NCBI GenBank assembly: GCA_037447655.1
Contig: JBBHKE010003121.1
Coordinates: 186,001-250,000 of the forward strand
DNA from: Zygnema cylindricum
Lineage: Eukaryota; Streptophyta; Zygnematophyceae; Zygnematales; Zygnemataceae
DNA length: 64,000 bases
Reading direction: 5' to 3'
Part shown: in pieces, positions 11,221 to 22,979 of the stretch
Position numbering within the stretch: position 1 is the first letter of the stretch
Layout: each line of letters opens with the position of its first letter
Notes under the pieces: generated by a model
Databases searched by the model: none
The model's input: the letters and a program-made list of their open reading frames with translations, nothing else
What the model was told of the DNA's origin: nothing
Made by a program: the position numbers and the translations under genes

Positions 11221-12562
11221 TTTTGTTTCATGAGTGTTCTCTACCTGAGAAAAAACAAAAACTAAACCTCTCACAAACTTGTACAGCATTTCCATGTTGT
11301 GACAATTCAACAAAGAAGAATTACTCACCACATGACCTCCAGCCAGCTGCCTCCACAAAAAAAAATCAACGATAACTTATACCAATAATAATAAAACTAA
11401 CAATCATCTAAAAAATGTGTCAGTTAACAAAAAAATGTCAATGTCATAACATCTGTCCTCCAACCAGATACCTTTGTCGAATTGTTTATACGACATCGAT
11501 TTTTCCCACTTTCCCATACATGTCCAACAAATTATTAAACAGTTCTCCCAAAAAAACCAAAACATCCCAACTTAAAAAAATAACCCAACATAACAAAATA
11601 AAAAAAACCCCAAAAATAACCCAAAATAATCCAACATCACCCAAAAAAGACAATATCACCCCAATATTATCTTTCTTATCTCGCCCATCAGATTTCAAAT
11701 CCTTCCTTACATCACCCTCCAAATTTCAACAAATTTCAACAAATTTCTCCAAATTTCAACAAATTTCTCCAAATTTCTCCAAATTTCCACAAATTTCTCC
11801 TAATTTTAACAAATTTCAACAAATTTCTTCATATTTTAACAAATTTTAAGATTTGTTTTCCAAATTTCAACAAATATCTCTAAATTTCTCCAAATTTCAA
11901 CAAATTTCAACAAACATGATTTCGACTTTGGCGGTTATTCTTTTTATAACTTATTTTTTCTAAAACACCAATTTGCAAAAACACCAAAGTACCCTAAATT
12001 CCCAAAAATCCACATACCCACATACCCAAATGCCAAGAAGCTTAAATATCGAACCCCACAATAATAATAAAAACCCAAAAATTAAATACGTCTCTGGCGT
12101 AATTTTTGAGGCCTTCTTTTGTTAGTACATATTGAGAGCCTCCATAACACATCCCCCTTTTCCATACCCATAAAATCAGCATATTATATGTCACTTAAAA
12201 AGAAAACCAAAAAAAAAAAAAAAAATTACCCAAATTAAAAATTCTTTGTTTTCGCTTTGTTACTTTTTTCAATTTATTAGCTGTTTTCATTCGAATGAAT
12301 ACCACTGTCCAAATAACCACTTTCACTTTATTCCATCGTTTTCACGTTATTATTATTTTCCTCTTTATTATTTGTTTCGACATTGTTGCCACTTTCTGGG
12401 TAACTCCTTTCGTTTTAAAAATATGTTCTTCTAATTTCACCTTAGGACCACTTCCTTTTGTACCAGAAATATGATAGATGTCAATAAAACAGGTAATATA
12501 TAATGAAGGAATAGCAAACTTAAGTTGATATCGATATGATGACGTCTACAACGTTGGCAAAT
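11221..12562. other. Intergenic with AAATTTC minisatellite
   Basis: Positions 11720-11910 are a tandem array of a 10-12-base unit alternating CAAATTTCAA and CAAATTTCTC. It accounts for the Ser/Asn/Phe/Gln-rich open frame. No gene is seen in the rest. Confidence 0.6.
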
Positions 12563-12800
12563 TACACCGTGTATCGCTATTAGTGTTAATGTCCATTTTG
12601 TCTCTTAAAAAGGACCAAAGGAGTGAAACATTTTTCACTGTACACACATGTGCGATTGTGGAATCTGACGGGTGCGATTGAAAGGTGAGATTCCCAGCTT
12701 CCGATTGGCGGTCTCAAACTGAAAATCGGACAAGTGTGTACGGAGAAAATATGTTTTAAGTGGCGAAAAAAATATCAACACTATTAGCGATACACGGTGT
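12563..12800. mobile_element. Palindromic MITE, copy 3
   Basis: Starts TACACCGTGTATCGCTATTAG and ends CTATTAGCGATACACGGTGT. The left arm is partly rearranged (ACATTTTTCACTGTACACAC), while the right arm keeps the family sequence (AAAATATGTTTTAAGTGGCG). It lies 40 bp from copy 4. Confidence 0.75.
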
Positions 12801-12840
12801 GTAGTATTGTTGTTTTCCGACGTTTGAAACATCCGTCAAG

Positions 12841-13045
12841 TACACCGTGTATCGCTTCAGTGTTAATATTTTTTTCGCCACTTAAAACATATTTTCTCCA
12901 TACACACTTGTCCGATTTTCAGTTTGAGACCGCCAATTGAAGCTGAGAGTCTTACCTTTCAATCGCAACCGTCAGATCGAAAAATTGACATGTGTGTACG
13001 TTAAGTGGCGAAAAAAATATTAACACTAATAGCGATACACGGTGT
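12841..13045. mobile_element. Palindromic MITE, copy 4
   Basis: Starts TACACCGTGTATCGCTTCAG and ends CTAATAGCGATACACGGTGTA, with complementary arms over about 60 bp. The right arm lacks the GGAGAAAATATGTTT piece present in copy 3. The central GAGACCGCCAATTGAAGC is shared with copies 2 and 3 (in copy 3 in the opposite orientation). Confidence 0.78.
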
Positions 13046-13423
13046 AGTACGGAGAATCTTCACAACGTAACAAAGCTTGATCGCAAGCTGCATTTGCATG
13101 CGGCACATACGCCAAAAAGCAAAAATATATGCAACCAATCAATATCAAGAAGAGCGTTGGTATGGTCAAAAAGCACAGTGGGAGCTTTACATAAAAATGT
13201 TTTCCACCCATTACTGACGCGTGGCTTTTCTTGTTTATATTTACATGTAAATGTCCTTAGCATGTGATCAAACATCTTTGTAATGTGTTAAAGTTGGGAC
13301 AAATGTTAAAATGTAACAAAATGCACTACAGTAGTAACGTAAGATATACGTGTCAAGGAGAAAAGCGATTGTGACAACTCACGGTATGCAATCTAAAAGA
13401 AATGGAGAGAAGGTGGACTACAG

Positions 13424-14945
13424 TACACCGTCAATCGCTATTAGCATAATGGATACTGATTCCGTCAATAACATAACTTAGGGCACTTTCCCATGTGCTA
13501 AAGTTATAGTTATTTTTTGTCGTTTTCCTTTATAACTTGGAAAAAAAAGAAAAAAATTGCAGCCGTACCAAAAAAATCAAATTACCACCGTACAAGTTGC
13601 GTCCATTAAAACTTTAGCCGTACCGCAAGTTTGTCGTCTATCGCGATGCAGTTTATCGTTTAGCGAGTTTCGACCCACTTTCGCGTCCTTCTAGATCATC
13701 TTCAAACTTTATATAAAATCACCTCGCGAGGTGATTTTAAATAAAGTTCCACGAGGTGGGCGAATATGCATATGATTTCGCACGCGTCGGAGGTTTTTGA
13801 CAAAATTTTCCTCAAAAAAAAAACCCACTGCACATGCACGTTTACAGCCTGTACGTACTTTTTCCGTGCACCTTTTTCCGTACAGAGGAAGTGGAGGGGT
13901 CTCGACCAACGGACGCTATTTTGCAAAAGCGAAGTTTGTGAAGGCGCGCCTCTCTCACTCCCTCTCCCACTACCGCGTCTATCTCACTATTTTTGCAACG
14001 AAAATTGTCTATAATGGTATCAAATGAAAGATCTGTGAAAACGATTTCTTTTTACTATCTTTGAGCGTATTTTGATGGCAAGTAGAGTTAGAAAAGACAA
14101 AAAACAACAATCGGGAAATCATAGCGGAAAGTTGTAGAAGTTGTGACCTGGGCGCTGTCATAGTTGAGTGTGACGTGCGTGACGTCACGATGTCACAAAC
14201 CCTAAACATCTGCAATACCTCCACGTCGACAATGTGGCGTGCAGATATTGCGAAGTGACAAAAATTGTTCAACGTGCGGGTGGACGTCTAAAATCGAAAT
14301 TGAGTGGAAGTTTTATGTGTCACATGTTTCGTACATGTCTACGCTTGTCACTTTTTGAAGTAACAAGTTATTTGCGATTACATCGGAATGCTCATAAAGA
14401 TGTACGGAGAATCTTCGCTAGAAACAAAGTTACAAGATTAAAGTTTTGGTTACATGGGAAAGTGCCCTTATTCTGTTTTTTTTCTTTAAGCCATTTGGGG
14501 GTTTTTTTTAAGTATTGTACAAAATGAAAGTACATTGTCTTTTAAATAGTGTGGTGTACGGTCAGTGTCAAATCGTACGGAATCGTACCTTTTTAAGTAA
14601 AAAAATATAATTAATGAGTTTTGGTAACTGCGGACGCATGAGAAATGCGCTCTAAAAAGGGGATGAATTCGGGCTGTCAAATATCACGTTCGCACATATT
14701 CGTCCAACAACCACGTTTCGATTGTGTAAACATACGATTTGTGTACGATTTATCAGATTTTGTACAAGTACCTATATTAGTGTAAGCATGTTTGCGACCG
14801 ACATTTTTTTTTTCAAAGACCCAAATTAGCATTAGTAAACAATTAGAATGTATGTTTTTTTGTAATTTTCAAATTCCTAATTAGCGTAAATCACTGTAAT
14901 TATTTCGCTAAAGAAACCTGTACGCTAATAGCGATTGGCAGTGTA
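13424..14945. mobile_element. Possible 1.5-kb non-autonomous TIR element
   Basis: The left end TACACCGTCAATCGCTATTAGC and the right end GCTAATAGCGATTGGCAGTGTA are near inverted copies with the same terminal consensus as the MITEs. Inside, a perfect 17-bp inverted pair (AGGGCACTTTCCCATGT at 13480 and its complement at 14452-14468) lies asymmetrically. No transposase frame was found. It could instead be two neighbouring partial elements. Confidence 0.4.
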
Positions 14946-15130
14946 GTGTAACCGAAACTTTGAAATGTAACTTTGGATCGTAAGTTCATAGCTTTGGATT
15001 TTAGCGAAGATTCTTTGTAGTACCGTACTTTACAGAATGTTCCAAGGTGAAAATGGCACATGGGGAGACAACTTAAATCAATGATGTGTGCACTTGTGTA
15101 CGTTTGTTGAAAAAGTACGCATAAGTTCAG

Positions 15131-15629
15131 TACACCGCGAATCGCAATTAGAGTAAATTACTCTAATTCGGTCGCTCGAAATTTTGACTCTATCACATGA
15201 AATAGACTAAATGGTTATAATTTTTTCATTATTCTATTTAAGGTAAAGCTTAATTAGCGTTTTTAATTCTAATATAGGTTCGTTTTAAATAGTGTGGAAT
15301 ACGGACGACGTGCAAAATTGTACTTTATTAAGTAAAAAAGTTCAAATAATGATTTAATACAGGCCGTTATCATGTAACTGCGTTTTAACAAACCGTGTAA
15401 TGCAAACGTCATAGTGACGATAAACTGGACGGTTTGCCAAATTCTGTACAAATACCTTATTTACAGTAGAGGATATTAGCGTGCCAAATTATAGTACTTA
15501 AATTAATTAGAGTAAACTTCATAGTTTAAAAATTTCTATCACATAAATTAGCATTAATTACTCTAATTGTTTTTTTTTTAGTTTTTGTACTCTAATTTTT
15601 TTATTACTCTAATTACGATTCGAGGTGTA
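15131..15629. mobile_element. Possible 0.5-kb TIR element of the same superfamily
   Basis: The left end is TACACCGCGAATCGCAATTA, followed by GAGTAAATTACTCTAATT; the right end is ACTCTAATTACGATTCGAGG, then TGTA. The termini are inverted with TA at both edges. The interior is AT-rich and non-coding. Confidence 0.45.
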
Positions 15630-15649
15630 GTGTCATTTATATTTTCACT

Positions 15650-16890
15650 TTCTCTTGAGTGAATCCCTTCCACTACTCCCAAAATTTTAATTTCTTCCAA
15701 CTTATCTAAATGCACATATCCAAGCCTTTTATGTTATAACATAATATCATGAACACCATCATAATAAAGTTTCTTCTTTTCATTGCTTAAAATCAGCCTA
15801 AAAATCCTTTCGTTGCCTTTTTCAGCAGTGAAATAAAATCCCTCTTCAAAACTTGCCGTAAAGGTTCCCTTCCTAGTGTTAGTTTCAAAACCTTTATCAT
15901 CCAACACTAATGTTGGGATGAGGATTTTGTGTAACTCAAGAATAAAAAACATGTCAGAGAATATAACTATTGTTGTCTTTCCCTCCACTAAGACTTTCAT
16001 ATCTACCGATCGTTCCAAAGTAGTTGTTACCACCCTCCCATCCCCAACCTCTAACTCTACGTTGGGAATCTTTCTTATCTTAGTGAATAAGTGTTTATCC
16101 TTACACATGCGTATAGAAGCAACTAAATCCATAATCTAATTTGTTTCACTTATGAATCCTCCATAGGCACATTTCTTTTTTCGTGGAATTTTGAGCTCGG
16201 TCTTCACCTCCATCTCCTCATCCAACAAAAGCTCATCGTCCTCGGAATTCCTCTCATGTATCTTTGTCACAAAAGCCTTTTCTTTTCTCTCGGTGGTCTT
16301 ATCTGGCCCTCCTTTAATCGGAGTTCTGTTAGTTTAAAGCACTCCGCCATATAGTGGTCCGATTTCTTACAAAAATGACACAGTACCCTTCAAACCCCTC
16401 GGTCTGGACTCATTTGTCCGGTTTATCTGCCCCCCCCCCCACCTGCATAGCTTCCAATCAGCTTCGTTGGGTCCTTGTTCCTCCAATCGATTCCGACTCT
16501 CAAAGCTTGGTCGCTCTTTCCTCCCCTCCGGATCTCTGTTGTATTCTCTCGGACGAGAATCATCCCTCCACGGAGTTCAATATCCATCTGGAATCCTGTA
16601 GATCTTGCACACTGTTAACTATATTTTCTTAGTCATCACGCACCTCCATAAATAGACAATTCACTTTACCTTTCCAGCATTCTCTTACTCCATGAAGAGG
16701 TTAGCAAGCTCATTACAAAAATCTAGCATCTTCCCCCCTTTGTATTCATATGCATCAATTTATTGATCTCCCAGCTGTTGTTGTTGAATTGTACTACTTT
16801 GGTACATTTATATAAGTGTCACCCATAGATGAGATGCCCTTTCCACTTGCAAATAAGGTGATGCAAGTCCTTGGGTAAGATGAAAAAGTA
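15650..16890 (-). pseudogene. Copia gag-protease relic (family 1 related)
   Basis: Read on the minus strand, the segment gives gag (16890 to 16150) and then protease (16140 to 15734). The zinc knuckle at 16380-16339 reads CHFCKKSDHYMAEC (CX2CX4HX4C). The protease-side frame contains KDKHLFTKIRKIPNVE and GDGRVVTT, aligning with the intact element at 24.34-24.42 kb. Frames are shifted or stopped repeatedly, and the Asp-Ser-Gly site is lost (the sequence runs into a stop then MDLVAS). Integrase, RT and RNase H are absent, and homology fades near 15,650. It is non-functional and older than the copy at 22-28 kb. Confidence 0.85.
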
Positions 16891-16899
16891 TAGAGCTCA

Positions 16900-17345
16900 A
16901 TTTCTATGCGTTTCTTTCCCCATAGAAATCGCCGATCCAAATAGGTTTATCTAGATAGTGCTAACTCTAAGTTAATACAAACCCAAATGACTAACACCTT
17001 GATAGTTAGAACCCTAGTACAACTTCACCGTTGTGAAAGAAGAATTTATGTGTGCTCAGTTCCCCCACGGAATGCAAAGCTAAAATATCAGTATTTGGAC
17101 CCAATCCTCCACTTTGACTTTGAAATTCTACGGGCTCCATTGACACAAAAAAATCTCAAATCCAAAGAAGCTATTCTAGATATTGCCGACTCCAAGCTTA
17201 AATAAACCGAAATGATTGACCCCTTGACAATCGAAAAGCCATCACAACTTCACCCATGTGAAATAAGACTTAATGTGTGCTTAGTTCCACCACAGAATGC
17301 AAAGTTAGAATATGAGTTTTGGATTACATTCCCCAACTTTATTTT
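16900..17345. repeat. Tandem duplication, about 225-bp unit, two copies
   Basis: Words such as ACAACTTCACC, TTATGTGTGCT, AGTTCC, CCAC and GAATGCAAAG recur in order in 16985-17110 and 17225-17345, about 225-230 bases apart. The duplication lies between the minus-strand LTR and its gag relic, where the gag N-terminus should be, so it has replaced or displaced that region. Confidence 0.65.
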
Positions 17346-18258
17346 CCCTTAGAGATGTAGCCAACCTGGCAGGAAAACACTTTGACCAACTACACCCCTG
17401 TGTAGCTTGGACTCTCTTGAGTCAGCAGCAAAAACAATCACTGAAAATGGTCAACTGAGTTAATAGTTATGGCCTACCAAAGTTTGCCTTTTATATAAGT
17501 TGCTCTCTAGGAGAGGCGGCTACCTTTCCAAATAATTATAAGTCCTAAATCCCTCTCTAAACCCCCTTGTACTGAGTTACTGACCTATCACATGACCGTA
17601 CTGTACAAGAAAGTACAAGTCTCGGAGTACTTTCTCTACGGTTTGTGTATGGCTTTGCCATAATGTGACATTTGTCACATTCGGACTTGATAACGAGCTT
17701 TTCGGAGATTTTGTAAACTGGTCACATGTTGCCACGTGTCGTCCGGAGTGGTGGTGCCCGAAAACGCCAAATCGCCTACTCCAGAATCCCGGCTCGCACC
17801 ACGGCCGTTCGATGAAGACATGTATTTAATACAGACCGTCGAAACAAATGTCCGTACTATTTTATTTTGTTCGTTACTAAATGTACAGTTGTTTCCATGC
17901 CCTTTAAACCGTAATCCTGTTAACTGGAACACCCTACGAGTAACTATTTATATAGTTATCAAAACCTACATGTACTAGCACTAGTCCTAGACTAAACGGA
18001 CAAAGCTACCGGCTACGGGTTATTTTATGGACTGTTGGTACCAGGTTCAAATCCTGGGTCCGTCAAATACCTTTTTAGTAAACCTACCATTATCTACTCT
18101 TGTCTCTCTGGAGAGCTTAGGCAGCCATGGCTCTAGATCCCTATCCTACCTTTAGTGACTACAACAAGTGTGGGGGCTTGGAGAAGGGAGCCAGAAGCAG
18201 ACCGCCTCTGCTCTTTTTCTATCCTAAAGCAGACCTAGAAAATACTGAAATATCAACA
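17346..18258 (-). mobile_element. Old family 1 LTR, minus strand
   Basis: Read on the minus strand it begins TGTTG at 18258 and aligns with the LTR at 22157: TATTTTCTAGGTCT near the start, CTTGTTGTAGTCACT, GCCATGGCTGCCT, a TATATAAAA box near 17490-17500, and TCAGTGATT...GAGTCC...GCTACACAGGGGTG near its end. The bases upstream (18259-18270, AAATAAGGGGAG on the minus strand) are the family polypurine tract, so this was a 3' LTR. A gag relic nevertheless follows downstream, implying a recombined LTR-internal-LTR-internal arrangement or a later insertion. The exact 3' edge is uncertain. Confidence 0.8.
17995..18065 (+). other. tRNA-like sequence antisense within the old LTR
   Basis: A perfect 5-bp T stem with a 7-base loop (CCAGG TTCAAAT CCTGG) is followed by GTCCGTC, which pairs 6 of 7 with AACGGAC 63 bases upstream. 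GGTTCAAATCC fits the Pol III B-box. The D and anticodon arms do not fold convincingly, so it is not called a functional tRNA gene. It occupies the same place in the LTR as 22365-22441 of the younger copy. Confidence 0.5.
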
Positions 18259-20104
18259 CTCCCCTTATTTTCTAGTCTATTTCCCTTTCGACTCCCACGC
18301 ACAAATAAACAAACACTCCCTCCTTTTTTTTTCTTTTTCCTGTTCCTTTCATAAAACTTAAGAAAATACTCTCGTATTTAAAACAGTGCATTAGATGAAC
18401 CAAAACAAAAATTGCATCACATTTTATTTAGCATCCCACTTTTCATAAATTCGAGCAAAGATTTTTTCCACCTCATCTCATTTCTATCCACACTAAATCC
18501 AATTTTCCTCATGTAATTCAAACAGCCAACCCCATCTCCAATCTGCAACACACACCCAGATGCTGCTAACCCTTTTACAGGCACACCTTGATAAATGCCA
18601 TCACTCCTTTTAGAGATGTCAATTCCATTACCCCAAAAAATAAACTTTCCTCACTCTCTCCCATGGATTTCTTTCCACTCTCACTTTCTAAATTTATTCC
18701 TAATAAATATTTCTCCTCCCCTAAACCTTTAAATAAATATTCCTCATCTCCCCTATACTTTAAAACCCCTTCTAGTTTCACTTTTCCCCTTTCCTCGGAA
18801 TCCTTCGAAGTCTCCCTTTCCAACCACTTTTTTGTTTCCAAAATATCAATAAAATTATCTTCGTTATTTTTATTTTTCCCTTTTTCAACAATGGATCCTA
18901 GATCTGACTTACTCATTTCTAAGTCATCCTTTCTACACTCGTTGATATCCACATCATGTCTAACTCCCACAAGAACCTCTCTTCCCTTTTCCTCCCTTAT
19001 ACCTCCAAAAGCACACTGTTGTCTTCGTGGAATTTCTGTGTAATTTTCTCTCTTTTCTATTCTACCGATGTGAAGATACTCCAAGATTTCTTCATCCTCT
19101 TTCTCCTCTTCCCTTCTTTCGCCTCATTCACATTTCAGCTTCTAAGTTTTTCCAAACAAGGACACTCCTCCATATAGTGACCCGGTTCTCTACAAAAGAA
19201 GCAAACCCATTTTTTCAAAGCTCCCTTATCTTTTCCTCTTTCTATCTTTCCACAAAAGTTCCGATATGGTTTACCTTTGTCATTTTTCCTCTCATCACGC
19301 TTCGGCTCGTCACCGCCGTTCCTCTCATCATGATATCGCCATTCACCACCAGCTGTAAATGCATTCACAATGTCGTGCATGAGAGACAAGCAAGAGTGAT
19401 CATGCATCACAACCAGCAAAGTCATGAGATAAACATATATACAAACGAAAAATGAATGAGAAAGAGAAAATAGTATATACATCAAGATAAAGAATAAAAC
19501 AGAAAATTACCCAAAAAGAGAAAAGGGAAAAATACTCCCCTAGAGTGAAGTGACCCGTATAAATTTGTAATCTTAAATTTCAGGTTTCTCATGAGCATCC
19601 CGCCACGACGATTGCCTCTCATACTTAACTGAATATTTTCAATCGCTTGCTCAAAGGTAAATTTCTGTGCGTATATTTGACTGAGATGAGTCTGAATGAA
19701 TTTTTTTGATTGAGGAGGAAACTGTCCCATGAATTTTTGGACAGCCTCTGCATCAAACATAAGGTCTCGTAAAGCTTCTCGAAGGGTTTCCATTTGAGCT
19801 CGTAAAGCTGGGGCAGTCTCACCCGGCCTACGTTTGAAGTTCATCAACTCCTTAACCTGATCGGATTTTGCATGTGGTGTTTTTCATGGGGAAGATGAAA
19901 CATGACCGATAGCGGGTCACGTAAAAGAATTAATAATCCCAGTCTAGTTGGAACTGCCGCACGCTGGTGAGGAATTGCGGGGATGGGTGGATATAGATCA
20001 TCCCCATTAACGTCGAATACTGCCCGAACTGCCGCCTGGTAAGGAATTTCTACTTGGCCGGGAACGGCTAGGAGTCCTGTTAAGGGTGGAGAGTGCTCCG
20101 TCAT
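18259..20104 (-). pseudogene. Second decayed retroelement gag region
   Basis: On the minus strand, 20104 starts MTEHSPPLTGLL and runs to a frameshift near 19850. A second frame (19847-19482) contains FMGQFPPQSKKF and TFEQAIENIQ, resembling a gag capsid helix region. A third (19485-19135) has a zinc knuckle CFFCREPGHYMEEC. The frame at 19084-18575 starts with EIPRRQQCAFGGIREE, the gag-protease linker also found in the intact family 1 element (EIPRRQKCALGAIREA), then an acidic stretch I cannot place. An intron-like CATTTACAG acceptor near 19350 may separate capsid and knuckle. Pol is missing: sequence goes from here to a polypurine tract at 18259-18270. Best read as an internally deleted copia-type element. 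Confidence 0.6.
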
Positions 20105-22151
20105 TTGACCGATACACTTATACTTCCGCGTGTATAAAGTGAGAGCGAAACCGCAAAAGTATTGACCGAGGAGAGAGAGAGCAGCCCTAAGGTTGAATCG
20201 GTCTTAATATCGGAACACTAAGTCCCTCATTTCCGTGTCACAAAGCATGTGGAAATGAGATAAAGACATCGAATCCCTAAATCCGGAAAAACCAAATTGC
20301 ATCCTACCCATGGATCCTTTTGAGGAGGAAGTCATGTTGTCAAAGAGAGGATGCAGCGGCTGTTCCAAATTTGGACTAATTGAAAATTAAAATGTAAGAG
20401 AATGAGAAAGGATTTCCTCTAAAAAGTCTCTTTTAGTTCTATCTAGGTGTGACCTAGAGGAAACCGATAATAATGATGAGACTGTGGTCAATACTTATCG
20501 AACTGAGGAGATCTAGAGGCCACAACTGAAACTGGTACGTCCGTAGACTCAGGAAAACTGGAAAGATTCTACTGCGGTGGATGAAAAACTGTCCCGCCGC
20601 GGGTAGATCCGGATTGATAACGTAAGTTATCCCAATTCGTGGGCATAAAAGAAAAGAAAACCCTCGATTACGACTATGAAAGAATGGATTGGCCTAATCG
20701 AGGTGCGTCAAATAGAAGGCGAAACCACAAAAAACAAGTGAACACACGAAGTCTTTATCAAGACTCGGTGGTCAGATCTACCAAAAAGCCGAAATACCAA
20801 AACCTTTACTTGCAAACAATGGGGCAAGGCCAAAGGGCCAGATCTATAAAAACAATCAAAGAACTATCCAAGCACCTTTTGGTGCAGATCTACAGCGTCA
20901 CAGACAGAAAATTGTCTAAACAGTGCCACCCACGGCAAGATCTATGAAAAAAAATCCAATCCAGATAGTCATAGGGAAACCTCAAGACCACTCACGGCCA
21001 GATAGCATGCAAGGAAAGTAGGGAAAATGCAAATGCTCAAAAAGAAAGGTTCGTAATAGAACCAATCCACACCGAAGCCCTACAGGAGTGTCCACACTAT
21101 ATCGTGACACTGTTGCACCCGCAAGGTATCGGGATACTTAGAAACACTTTTAATACTAAAGTGAGTACTAAAAGAGAACCGGACTTGGTTGAAGCAAGTC
21201 GGATTTTGCAGAGTTCTCAAGAACGTGATCCGCCTCGGTTCCGAATAATCGTGTCCAAGACCACCACTAAACACCCAAACAATTAGTATCTTGCTAGGGT
21301 ATGCGTATGAGCGCTATGCCATGCAATACCGAACTATAAAGCAATTATAATTATATGTTATAATTCGTGCAATTGTAATATATTGAACATATATTTTTAT
21401 TTGGCTAGGTTTTACGAATGATTATTTTTGGAAAAGGGAAAAGAAAGAGAGTATCAAATCCACCACAAACCAAGCATCAACAAGTTAGCAAAGGAATTTT
21501 CAACAAGGAAAAGGGAGATAAAAAAAATATTGAGCACACTTTAAGGTGAGACACAAATTAAGGTGGAATTAGGCAAAGAAGGTTTCCCAAACCCTAATTC
21601 CACGCTGTAAAAATTAGAAATCTGCGACCAAAGAATGGTAATATGCTGATCTAGGGTTAAGGATTCCGAAAAATAAACTCTAAATCCGTACAAATCCTAA
21701 GTCTGCGTCCCAAACCCTAAATCTGCAGCCAAACCCTAATACCGCAGATTAACCCTAAAATCTGACACAAATTTAGACCTGAATCTGCAGACCATAAGTA
21801 GAGTGGCAGCAAGATAGAAGACAAGGATTGAAAGCAAGGAAGAAGAAAACAAAAAAACAAAACAAAATGTGTTTTTTATTTTTTTATAAAAAAATATAAT
21901 TTATAATTTTTTTTTTTTTTATTATTTTTTTCAAGGGCAAAACTGAAAGTGAAAGCCAAAATGGAGAGAAAGAAGGAGGAAAACTTGTAGAAAGAAAAAA
22001 ACAAGGAAAAAACCAAATCAAAAATAAGTGGAAAAAAATATAGAAATGAAAAGATAGATTTTATATTGAAAATAATGTATTTTTATATATATATAACGGC
22101 AAACTAGTAAGACTGGAGACAGATTAGTAATTTGTAGCGTAAAGTTTCAAA
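20105..22151. other. Intergenic; AAACCCTAA-rich patch
   Basis: No gene is recognised. Positions 20640-20945 are open for 102 codons but without a recognisable family. Positions 21585-21795 repeat an AACCCTAAATCTGCAG-like unit imperfectly several times. Positions 21850-22080 are AT-rich. This DNA is the target flank of the family 1 element. Confidence 0.45.
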
Positions 22152-22156
22152 AAGAC
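22152..22156. repeat. Target site duplication, left copy (AAGAC)
   Basis: AAGAC directly precedes the 5' LTR and is repeated directly after the 3' LTR at 28573-28577, giving the 5-bp duplication expected of copia integrase. Confidence 0.9.
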
Positions 22157-22364
22157 TGTTGAAATAAGTAGTTTTTAATATATTTTCTAGGTCTAAATTT
22201 ATTAGAAAAGAAAAAGTAGGCAGCCTACCTCTATCTCTTCTCTCTCTCGCCCCCATACTTGTTGTAGTCACTGAAGGAGAGAGAGAGAGAGCAATGGAGC
22301 CATGGCTGCCTCAACTCCATAGGAAGGACTAAAGAGTGGCTTAAGCCACTCTCAACAAAAGGTT

Positions 22365-22441
22365 GAGTCCGGAAGGACTCGAACCCCCGACCGATAGAGC
22401 GCGGCGTAGCCGTTAGCTCTAACCAGTCTGTCGTAGAAGTC
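22365..22441 (-). other. tRNA-like sequence antisense in family 1 LTR
   Basis: Read on the minus strand: TA at positions 8-9, a D-arm-like AGACTGGTTAGAGC, a possible anticodon loop CTACGCC (ACG would be Arg), B-box GGGTTCGAGTCC, and an acceptor that pairs about 5 of 7. The anticodon stem has mismatches and the variable region is long, so this is a degenerate tRNA or tRNA-derived module. It is repeated at 27745-27821 in the 3' LTR. The segment GAGTCC-GGAA-GGACTC also forms its own small hairpin. Confidence 0.5.
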
Positions 22442-22972
22442 CGTTAGGAGATATAGGGTTTCATTAGTATTTAGACTATTGTAATGTACTAGATTCATTT
22501 AACTGAAACCCTCAACGCCACACATAGATACAGTTCTACGAAATACGAAGTACTGTACTTGTTTGAAATGGATATCGCGCATTTTGTTTCGAAAGCGAAA
22601 CAAATATCGCGCAAGTATTTATTACGGCCGAGATTGAATTTCACGTCAAATCTAACGGCGCACATTATCGCCGAAATCCCGGAATGGTCATTTTGGCATT
22701 TAGTGACGTGGCATGACCTGGCGCCACGTGGGAAGACATCATTCGGTCGCGGGAATTCCGAGGAACGTACGGACGAGTGGAAAGTGGACACGCGTCCACT
22801 TAATGGCCTTGTCGTACAGAGGCCGTACAGAAAGTACATCGGCAGTAGTACTTTCTTGTACTATACTGTTTTTGATTGGTTCGTACAGGCAGTAGATAGG
22901 AGCTGTGAGAGGGAAGTAGGAAAACTAGGACTTAGGAAAATTTAAGTAGATAGTCCTCTCTCTGAGAGTTTG

Positions 22973-22979
22973 TATAAAT
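22973..22979 (+). promoter_or_regulatory. LTR TATA box
   Basis: TATAAAT about 215 bases before the LTR end. The older LTR on the minus strand keeps a TATATAAAA in the equivalent place (about 17490-17500). Confidence 0.65.

Noticed and set aside
10659-11231. 190-codon Phe/Ser/Leu-rich minus-strand frame
   Set aside because: It is a translation of a purine tract, with no conserved motif or normal composition.
22365-22441. Functional tRNA-Arg(ACG) gene
   Set aside because: Anticodon stem mismatches, a pyrimidine at position 37 and an over-long variable region; reported only as tRNA-like.
22559-22945. 128-codon frame inside the family 1 5' LTR
   Set aside because: The 3' LTR copy has a one-base deletion that changes the frame, and no motif is seen; LTR sequence is better explained as regulatory.
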